DNA of 13,524 nt from Pseudomonadota bacterium (lineage in GTDB: Bacteria > Pseudomonadota > Alphaproteobacteria > Rhizobiales > Rhizobiaceae): the NCBI GenBank assembly GCA_003242525.1, contig QGUU01000024.1, positions 1-13,524 of the forward strand, given 5' to 3'. The notes under the pieces were generated by a model, which was not told where the DNA came from, did no database searches, and worked only from the letters and a program-made list of their open reading frames with translations. The translations under genes and the position numbers were made by a program. Below, one piece after another: positions 8,601-13,524 of the stretch. Positions within the stretch are counted from its first letter, which is position 1. The number at the start of each line of letters is the position of its first letter.

Positions 8601-8918
8601 GACACTTTTCTTCTAGGGTTGACCGAGCGGCGCGGAGCCGCGGACAAGGTATCGGTTCGGCTTTCGCGGTACAACCGGGCGTAGCCATTCTTCCATATCC
8701 CTGGCTTCTGCAGTCTCGGCGCCAATGGATAAGAAACTGCGAAACGATGTGGTTAGCGGTCGGTTAAGGCAGGATTTCGACCCGATTGCGGTCTTTCGTA
8801 ACTCCGGTCATTTGGACGCGGTGGCCTCTGGCCGACCCTTGCCAAAGCTGGCAAAAGCACGAAAGGTCGTGGAACAGCATATCATCGCGACATTCACACT
8901 TAATGGAAGCAGGATCGC
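8601..8918. promoter_or_regulatory. lptF/pepA divergent intergenic region
   Basis: These 318 nt separate two divergent genes and must hold promoters for both, but I could not identify a convincing -35/-10 pair for either. Visible elements are: a GCGGC/GCCGC inverted repeat with a 5-nt loop at 8627-8641, within the lptF leader; a TTAG-N7-TTAA motif at 8753-8767, resembling the alphaproteobacterial CtrA box; a perfect 6-bp inverted repeat TTGCCA-AAGC-TGGCAA at 8839-8854; and the pepA ribosome binding site (AGGA, 8911-8914). A 65-codon plus-strand ORF at 8725-8922 touches the pepA start but has neutral third-position G+C and no good ribosome binding site. Confidence 0.6.
8839..8854. repeat. perfect short inverted repeat upstream of pepA
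   Basis: TTGCCA (8839-8844) and TGGCAA (8849-8854) are exact reverse complements around AAGC. It lies 65-80 nt before the pepA start codon, so it could be an operator or a leader hairpin. A 6-bp arm can occur by chance, and no second copy was seen in the window. Confidence 0.35.
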
Positions 8919-10412
8919 ATGAGCATGAAACCTTCCATCTCCTTCACGAAGCTTGCTTCGCCGCCAAAGGGCAGCGTCTTCGTTCTCTGGGAAGAGGGCG
9001 TGGGGCTCAGCGAGGCGGCCGCAAGATGCGATCCTGAGGGAACTTTGGATCGGGCCGCTCCCATGGTCGAATTTTCTGGCAAGGCCGGCACCAATGTTGA
9101 GGTCCTTGTTCCTGTAGGCAGCCTTGCGGAGCGGCTTGTTGCGATCGGCGTGGGCAAGACGTCCGAGCTTGATGAGCATGGCTGGATGAAATGCGGCGGG
9201 ACTGTAGCAGCGTCCTTGCGAAAGGCTGCGGAAGCTACCGTTGTTGCCGATCTGCCGGATGGCTCGGCGACGGGGCGCGATGCCGCGGCCCTTGCGGCCG
9301 GCATGTTGCTACGCACCTATTCTTTCGACCGGTACAAGACGAGGAAGGAGGATACCAAAGACAAGACCGCTGACAAACCGGTCAGGATTTCGATCCAGAC
9401 CAACGATCCTGCGGGCGCGAAGAAGGCCTTCGCCGAAATGTCTGGCGTGGTTGAAGGCGTGTCGCTGGCGCGCGACCTGGTGAACGAGCCTGCGAACATG
9501 CTCGGCCCTCTCGAGTTCGTTGAACGGATTCTGAAACTGAAGGAACTCGGCGTAGATATTGAGATCCTTACCGAAAAGGAGATGAGAAAGCTCGGAATGG
9601 GGGCGCTGCTCGGCGTGGCGCAGGGCTCGCCGCGCGGCGCCCGGCTGGCCATCATGCGCTGGAATGGCGGCAGGGCAAAGTCCAGGCCGGTCGCTTTCGT
9701 CGGCAAGGGGGTGACCTTCGACACGGGCGGCAATTCCATGAAGTCGGCCTCCGGCATGGAAGACATGAAGGGCGACATGGGTGGCGCGGCGGCCGTGACC
9801 GGGCTGCTCTACGCGCTCGCCGCCCGCAAGGCGAAGGCGAATGTCGTCGGTGTTGTCGGACTGGTGGAAAATTCTGTCGACGGCTACGCACAGCGGCCGG
9901 GCGACATCGTTACTTCCATGTCCGGACAGACGATCGAGGTTCTGAACACGGATGCGGAGGGACGGCTCGTCCTGGCCGATGCCCTGTGGTATTGCGCCGA
10001 CCGCTTCAAGCCCCAGGCCATGATCAACCTGGCCACGCTGACCGGGGCAATCATGGTGGCGCTGGGGCAACATCACGCCGGCCTGTTCTCCAACGACGAT
10101 GAGCTTGCTTCACGTCTCATCGAGGCCGGGCGCCTCACGCATGAAAAGTTGTGGCGCATGCCGCTCGGCCCCGAATACGATAAGCTCATCGACTCCAAGA
10201 ATGCCGACATGAAGAATGTTGGCGGACGATATGGCGGTGCCATTACCGCAGCGCAGTTCCTGCAGCGCTTCGTAAAAGACGTGCCCTGGGCGCACCTCGA
10301 CATAGCCGGCACTGCCATGGGCGCCCCTTCGACTGAGATAAGCCAGTCCTGGGGCACGGGTTTCGGCGTCCGGCTGCTGGAGCGGCTGGTCCGCGACCAC
10401 TATGAAGCGTAA
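8919..10412 (+). CDS. pepA: leucyl aminopeptidase (M17 family, PepA type)
   Basis: This is a 497-residue cytoplasmic M17 metallopeptidase, normally hexameric with two metal ions per subunit, that removes N-terminal residues from peptides. The N-terminal non-catalytic domain covers about 1-165. The catalytic domain carries metal and catalytic residues at the expected places: [11 protein letters not shown] at 261-271 (K263, D268), the second lysine K275, [11 protein letters not shown] at 283-293 (D286) and the signature NTDAEGRL at 343-350 (D345, E347, R349). The loop after the first motif reads NSMKS where most family members I know read ISIKP. AGGA at 8911-8914 supports the ATG at 8919; an ATG two codons later is also possible. 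The gene ends 9 nt before holC, as in many proteobacteria where these two genes are paired. Confidence 0.96.
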   Translation: MSMKPSISFTKLASPPKGSVFVLWEEGVGLSEAAARCDPEGTLDRAAPMVEFSGKAGTNVEVLVPVGSLAERLVAIGVGKTSELDEHGWMKCGGTVAASLRKAAEATVVADLPDGSATGRDAAALAAGMLLRTYSFDRYKTRKEDTKDKTADKPVRISIQTNDPAGAKKAFAEMSGVVEGVSLARDLVNEPANMLGPLEFVERILKLKELGVDIEILTEKEMRKLGMGALLGVAQGSPRGARLAIMRWNGGRAKSRPVAFVGKGVTFDTGGNSMKSASGMEDMKGDMGGAAAVTGLLYALAARKAKANVVGVVGLVENSVDGYAQRPGDIVTSMSGQTIEVLNTDAEGRLVLADALWYCADRFKPQAMINLATLTGAIMVALGQHHAGLFSNDDELASRLIEAGRLTHEKLWRMPLGPEYDKLIDSKNADMKNVGGRYGGAITAAQFLQRFVKDVPWAHLDIAGTAMGAPSTEISQSWGTGFGVRLLERLVRDHYEA

Positions 10413-10421
10413 GTCCTGCGC

Positions 10422-10871
10422 ATGACCGAGGTGCTGTTCTATCATCTCACCGAATCCACGCTCGAAGAGTCCTTGCCGGGCCTGCTTGAGCGCAGCGTAG
10501 CGCGGGGGTGGCGGGCAGTCGTTCAGACGGGCACAGAAGAGCGGCGTGATGCGCTCGACACGCATCTATGGACCTTCCGCGACGATTCCTTTCTGGCTCA
10601 TGGTACGGATCGGGATCCTTATCCGGCCGAGCAACCGATTCTGCTGACAACGGGCCATGCCAACCCGAACGGCGCGCAGATTCGTTTCCTGGTGGATGGC
10701 GCAGAGCCTCCCGATATTTCCGACTATGAACGGGCAGTCTTCCTGTTCGACGGGCATGACAACGCGCAGGTCGAAGCGGCGCGCGGGCATTGGAAGGCGT
10801 TGAAGGCGGCGGGCCATACCGTAACCTATTGGCAGCAGAACCAGGATCGACGCTGGGAGCGCAAGGCATAG
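10422..10871 (+). CDS. holC: DNA polymerase III subunit chi
   Basis: Chi is the clamp-loader accessory subunit that pairs with psi and contacts single-strand binding protein at the replication fork. The 149-residue product fits the family length and shows its landmarks: VLFYHLTES at residues 4-12, the conserved LLERSVARGWRAVV segment (21-34), LWTFRDDSFLAHG at 49-61, PILLTTG at 72-78 and the closing YWQQNQDRRWERK. It follows pepA by 9 nt, the common pepA-holC arrangement, so the two are probably co-transcribed. No clear ribosome binding site is seen before the ATG. Confidence 0.94.
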   Translation: MTEVLFYHLTESTLEESLPGLLERSVARGWRAVVQTGTEERRDALDTHLWTFRDDSFLAHGTDRDPYPAEQPILLTTGHANPNGAQIRFLVDGAEPPDISDYERAVFLFDGHDNAQVEAARGHWKALKAAGHTVTYWQQNQDRRWERKA

Positions 10872-10941
10872 GCCGTCTTTTCCGCCCTGATCGATCTGAA
10901 AGCGGTTCAGCTTGCCGCACTGGCAGGGTAAACCGGCAGTC
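10872..10941 (+). other. short spacer after holC with a small inverted repeat
   Basis: This 70-nt gap contains CTGAA-AGCGG-TTCAG (10896-10910), a perfect 5-bp inverted repeat. There is no following T-run, so it is a poor terminator candidate, and read-through into the next gene is likely. A TTG-initiated extension of the next gene (from 10912) would begin here, but it lacks a ribosome binding site. Confidence 0.35.
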
Positions 10942-11544
10942 ATGCGTTTCCTGTTTGGTCTGATTCTTGCTGCAGGCTTGGCCCTCATAGTCTATCCGCG
11001 CGTGGCAGCGGGCGTGGCGCACAGGCCGATCGGCACCTGGCGCGTATATGAGCCGACCACCGGGTTCACCGAGGCAAGGCCTGTTTTAAAGTCGAACGAT
11101 GCGCCCGTTATGATCGGGGTCGAAATGACAACGAGGGCCGTTTCGGAGCTTCCCCCTGGCGCGATCCTGACAATTACCGTTTCGGTCGGCGGCAGGACCG
11201 TTCTGGCTCGCGCACTCGATTTTTCCGGCGCCGTGGGCAGGGATACCAACCCCCAGATCCAGGAGAGGATCTTCCATACCGAAGCCGGTGTCATCGACTC
11301 CGTTGAGGACGGCACCTATATCTTCACCTTGGACAGGGGAGACGCGGAAGGCGTCATGCTGCACGCAGTCGATCTTGTTCTCTCGCACGGCGCGTCGGTG
11401 GATGCGCGGCTCCAACCGATCGGCTTTTCACTCGCGGCAATTGGCTTTATCGGCCTGGCCTTGACCTTCCGCGCGAGAGCGGGAGGAAAGCCGGCCAGCC
11501 CAGGTTCGCAGCCGCGGCCTCCACGCTGGGGCAGGGGAGCATGA
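10942..11544 (+). CDS. uncharacterised two-helix membrane protein
   Basis: I do not recognise this 200-residue protein. It has an N-terminal hydrophobic helix (about 3-19) that could be a signal anchor. A largely beta-type domain follows (about 30-150), with segments such as AILTITVSV (74-82) and GTYIFTLDRGD (124-134). A second helix lies at about 159-176 (PIGFSLAAIGFIGLALTF), followed by a basic, proline-rich tail (177-200). The predicted topology puts the middle domain outside the cytoplasm with both ends inside. No cysteine is present. The start at ATG 10942 places the hydrophobic helix directly at the N-terminus; a TTG 30 nt upstream is less likely. Its stop overlaps the rlmJ start (ATGA), so the two are translationally coupled although no functional link is evident. 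Confidence 0.82.
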   Translation: MRFLFGLILAAGLALIVYPRVAAGVAHRPIGTWRVYEPTTGFTEARPVLKSNDAPVMIGVEMTTRAVSELPPGAILTITVSVGGRTVLARALDFSGAVGRDTNPQIQERIFHTEAGVIDSVEDGTYIFTLDRGDAEGVMLHAVDLVLSHGASVDARLQPIGFSLAAIGFIGLALTFRARAGGKPASPGSQPRPPRWGRGA

Positions 11545-12389
11545 ACTATCGCCATGCCTATCACGCCGGTAATTTCGCGGATGTCGTCAAGCATGTGGTG
11601 GTCGCCCGCCTGATTGAGTATCTGAAACTCAAGGACAAGGCTTTTCGGGTCCTCGATACGCATGCCGGAATCGGTCTGTACGACCTGTCGTCGCCCGAGG
11701 CGCAGAAAACCGGTGAGTGGCGGGGAGGCATCGGGCGGCTTGTGAGGGCGCCCCTGCCGCCGACCGTCGCAACGCTCCTCGCGCCATATCTGGACGCCGT
11801 CCGGTCGGTCAATGGAGAAGGAACGGTCGAACGCTATCCCGGTTCTCCGCTGCTGACGCGCCATCTCCTTCGGCGCCAGGATCGCCTCTCCGCCATTGAA
11901 CTCCATCCGGAAGATGCGCACAGGCTGAAGGCGCTTTTCCATGGTGATTTCCAGACCAGGGTGATGCAACTCGATGGCTGGCTGGCTCTCGGCGCACATC
12001 TCCCTCCGAAGGAAAAGCGAGGGCTCGTCCTCGTCGATCCGCCTTTCGAGCAGGAAGGCGAGTTCGACCGGATTGTCGAAGGGTTGCGCAAGGCGCATCG
12101 CCGCTGGCCGGGTGGAATCTACGCGCTTTGGTATCCGATCAAGGATCGTTCGGCTGTGGCAGGTTTTCGCAAGCAGCTCGCTATTCTCGGGATTCCAAAA
12201 ATCCTCGATGTCGCCTTCGAAATCAGGCAACCTTCACCGGAACTGCGCCTTGACGGATGCGGCGTGATAGTGGTCAATCCGCCCTACACACTTAAGGATG
12301 AACTTCGCGAAATCCTGCCCTCGCTGCACGATATTCTGGCGGAAGACCCGTCATGCCGGTGGTCGCTCGACACGCTGAGCGGAGAGTAA
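11541..12389 (+). CDS. rlmJ: 23S rRNA (adenine(2030)-N6)-methyltransferase
   Basis: RlmJ methylates N6 of A2030 in 23S rRNA using S-adenosylmethionine. The 282-residue protein opens with the family-specific NYRHAYHAGNFADVVKHVV (2-20). It then has a SAM-binding strand LDTHAGIGLYDL (38-49), YPGSP at 99-103, the acidic strand SAIELHP (117-123), DGW at 145-147 and the catalytic DPPFE at 166-170, the DPPY/F-type motif of N6-adenine methyltransferases. The length matches the roughly 280-residue family. The ATG overlaps the stop of the upstream membrane-protein gene by 4 nt (ATGA), and GGGGAG just upstream is a good ribosome binding site. Confidence 0.96.
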   Translation: MNYRHAYHAGNFADVVKHVVVARLIEYLKLKDKAFRVLDTHAGIGLYDLSSPEAQKTGEWRGGIGRLVRAPLPPTVATLLAPYLDAVRSVNGEGTVERYPGSPLLTRHLLRRQDRLSAIELHPEDAHRLKALFHGDFQTRVMQLDGWLALGAHLPPKEKRGLVLVDPPFEQEGEFDRIVEGLRKAHRRWPGGIYALWYPIKDRSAVAGFRKQLAILGIPKILDVAFEIRQPSPELRLDGCGVIVVNPPYTLKDELREILPSLHDILAEDPSCRWSLDTLSGE

Positions 12390-12390
12390 C

Positions 12391-12450
12391 ATGTCGCTTG
12401 ACCGGCCATCGGCGACACCGCACAGTGACGCCAATTGGAGGCTGACATGA
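12391..12450 (+). CDS. possible 19-residue leader or coupling ORF
   Basis: An ATG at 12391 begins a 19-codon frame ending in TGA at 12448-12450. It has a ribosome binding site-like GGAG at 12381-12384, 6 nt upstream and inside the rlmJ end. Its stop overlaps the ATG of the next gene as ATGA. The predicted peptide (MSLDRPSATPHSDANWRLT) shows no recognisable pattern. It may serve only to carry ribosomes from rlmJ to the next gene, or be chance. It competes with the separate strong ribosome binding site of the next gene. Confidence 0.25.
   Translation: MSLDRPSATPHSDANWRLT
12437..12446 (+). promoter_or_regulatory. ribosome binding site deciding the start of the secreted protein
   Basis: GGAGG (12437-12441) lies 5 nt before ATG 12447. 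This selects ATG 12447 over an in-frame TTG at 12435 that would overlap the site. Confidence 0.75.
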
Positions 12451-12893
12451 ATCGCTTTGCCAACATTGCCTTTGCCGCGCTGACCGCTTTCGCTGCAACC
12501 CTGGCAAGCGGGCCCGCAGCCCTTGCAGCGGATCTTCCCGGCTACATCTACGAAGGGAACGATGGCAGCGTGTGTGGTGAAGCCTGGGTGCTGAACCGCA
12601 TTACCAGCCGGTTTCGCCACCAGGTGCGCCATGTGCCCAACCTGCCGAATGTGGACATTGTTGACTTCCGGGGGGTTCACCAAAGCCGCTATCTGCCAGC
12701 CGGCGAGAAATGGCCCATCGCACGCCACTACTGCCGCGGGCAGGTGGCACTCTCCGACGGTCGCGATCGTTCCATCTGGTATCTGATTGAACGCGGGCAA
12801 GGCTTCGCGTCGATGGGAGACAATGTTGAGTTCTGCGTCGCCGGCTTCGACCGCTGGATGGTCTATAACGGGCGCTGCCGCGTCCTGCGCTGA
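12447..12893 (+). CDS. small secreted four-cysteine protein, function unknown
   Basis: This 148-residue protein has a clear signal peptide (MNRF, hydrophobic to about residue 26, cleavage near ALA-A at 26-28) and a mature part of about 120 residues. The mature part contains exactly four cysteines (43, 96, 130, 144), suggesting two periplasmic disulfides. It is rich in aromatic and basic residues; notable segments are VRHVPNLPNVDIVDFRG (60-76), RSIWYLIERGQGFASMGDN (108-126) and GFDRWMVYNGRCRVL near the end. I recall similar short periplasmic proteins in Rhizobiales but cannot name a family or function. It lies 24 nt upstream of the RNase T2 homologue on the same strand, so the two may form a secreted pair. 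Start chosen from a GGAGG site 5 nt upstream. Confidence 0.85.
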   Translation: MNRFANIAFAALTAFAATLASGPAALAADLPGYIYEGNDGSVCGEAWVLNRITSRFRHQVRHVPNLPNVDIVDFRGVHQSRYLPAGEKWPIARHYCRGQVALSDGRDRSIWYLIERGQGFASMGDNVEFCVAGFDRWMVYNGRCRVLR

Positions 12894-12917
12894 CCTGCAC
12901 AAGCACGATCGGATGCC

Positions 12918-13524
12918 ATGAGGGCATTGGGCGGCCGGGCTTGGGCTGTGTTGGCAGCGTTGGCGCTGTTCAGCGCCTTTGGACTGGGCGTGGCGAGCGG
13001 CGAAAGCCAAAGCTCGGCGCCATCAGGCGCTTTCAACTTTTATGTCCTTTCCCTCTCATGGTCGCCGAGTTACTGCGCCACAGAGGGCAGGCGGGCCGAT
13101 CGGCAACAATGCGGAAGAACGGCAAGGCCCTATTCCTTCATTGTTCACGGCCTCTGGCCGCAGGAAGAAGGAGGCTACACGCGTAACTGTCCAACCAGCC
13201 TGCCCAGGGTCGACAGCGGGATCGCGCGCAGTGTCCTTGACATCATGCCTTCTACTGGCCTCATCCGCCATCAATGGAGAGCGCACGGCGCGTGCACGGG
13301 CCTTTCTCAGGAGGACTACTTCCGCGCCGTGCGTGCGGCATGGGAGCAAGTTCGAATCCCCGCCGAATTTCATCGCATCCGCAGCCATCGCATGGTGAGC
13401 CCGGGCGAGGTCGAGGCGGCCTTTCTTCGCGCCAATCCTGGCCTGCCTGCCAGCGGCGTGGCCGTCACCTGCGACCGCCGTTATCTGCGCGATGTTCGTA
13501 TCTGCATGACGAAGGATCTGCGAT
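12918..13524 (+). CDS. secreted ribonuclease T2 family protein (3' truncated)
   Basis: The frame from ATG 12918 stays open to the window end, giving 202 residues; the C-terminus is missing. After a signal peptide (hydrophobic about 8-27) comes the T2 fold: FYVLSLSWSPSYCA (41-54), conserved-type cysteines (53, 65, 91, 126, 185, 196), active-site block CAS1 FIVHGLWPQ (74-82, catalytic H77) and the CAS2 region HQWRAHGAC (118-126, H118 and H123). T2 enzymes cleave single-stranded RNA through a 2',3'-cyclic phosphate and act in the periplasm or outside the cell. Both catalytic histidines are kept, but the usual CAS2 Glu is Gln (119) and the usual Lys is Ala (122), so activity may be reduced or altered. 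The ribosome binding site is weak. The family call is secure; the biochemical activity is not. Confidence 0.9.
   Translation, partial: MRALGGRAWAVLAALALFSAFGLGVASGESQSSAPSGAFNFYVLSLSWSPSYCATEGRRADRQQCGRTARPYSFIVHGLWPQEEGGYTRNCPTSLPRVDSGIARSVLDIMPSTGLIRHQWRAHGACTGLSQEDYFRAVRAAWEQVRIPAEFHRIRSHRMVSPGEVEAAFLRANPGLPASGVAVTCDRRYLRDVRICMTKDLR

Noticed and set aside
11316..12230. A 304-codon minus-strand frame opposite rlmJ
   Set aside because: Shadow of rlmJ and the end of the upstream gene; rlmJ carries all expected methyltransferase motifs.
12979..13398. Suspected frameshift in the RNase T2 gene, because other plus-strand frames are open here
   Set aside because: Direct translation from ATG 12918 is uninterrupted to the window edge and contains both CAS1 and CAS2 in one frame, so the gene is intact as far as visible.
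1..13524. CRISPR arrays, tRNA/rRNA genes, insertion sequences, phage or toxin-antitoxin modules
   Set aside because: Reading both strands showed no regularly spaced repeats, no transposase or integrase motifs, no tRNA-like cloverleaf and no recognisable defence genes; the content is core housekeeping plus a few small unknowns.

Overview
The window reads as ordinary chromosomal core DNA of an alphaproteobacterium, most likely order Hyphomicrobiales (Rhizobiales) and near Phyllobacteriaceae or Brucellaceae. This is inferred from the protein sequences, the high G+C codon use and the gene order (yicC-gmk facing ksgA-pdxA-surA-lptD-lptG-lptF, then divergent pepA-holC and rlmJ). No database search was possible, so the family level is a judgement from memory. 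I see no tRNA, rRNA, insertion sequence, prophage or CRISPR array.

Layout. (1) Positions 1-962, plus strand: the 3' end of a yicC-family gene followed after 2 nt by gmk (guanylate kinase). (2) Positions 1005-8600, minus strand: one tightly packed array transcribed in the order lptF, lptG, lptD, surA-like, pdxA, ksgA. The two permease genes and lptD overlap by single bases, pdxA follows surA after 6 nt, and ksgA overlaps pdxA by 3 nt. The only real gap (126 nt) is between lptD and surA. (3) Positions 8601-8918: a 318-nt divergent regulatory region. (4) Positions 8919-12389, plus strand: pepA (leucyl aminopeptidase), holC (DNA polymerase III chi), an unrecognised two-helix membrane protein, and rlmJ (23S rRNA m6A methyltransferase), the last two overlapping by 4 nt. 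(5) Positions 12447-13524, plus strand: a small secreted four-cysteine protein and a 3'-truncated secreted RNase T2 homologue running off the window edge.

Functionally, the minus-strand array is an envelope-biogenesis cluster. LptF/LptG extract LPS from the inner membrane, LptD inserts it in the outer membrane, and a SurA-like chaperone would help fold LptD. It is fused to two unrelated housekeeping genes (vitamin B6 synthesis and 16S rRNA dimethylation), an arrangement resembling the enterobacterial lptD-surA-pdxA-ksgA operon.

No clearly novel system is visible. The points most worth checking are the altered CAS2 active-site motif of the RNase T2 homologue and its small Cys-containing secreted neighbour, a 19-codon ORF with a good ribosome binding site between rlmJ and that neighbour, an altered metal-site loop in PepA, and motifs in the lptF/pepA divergent region.
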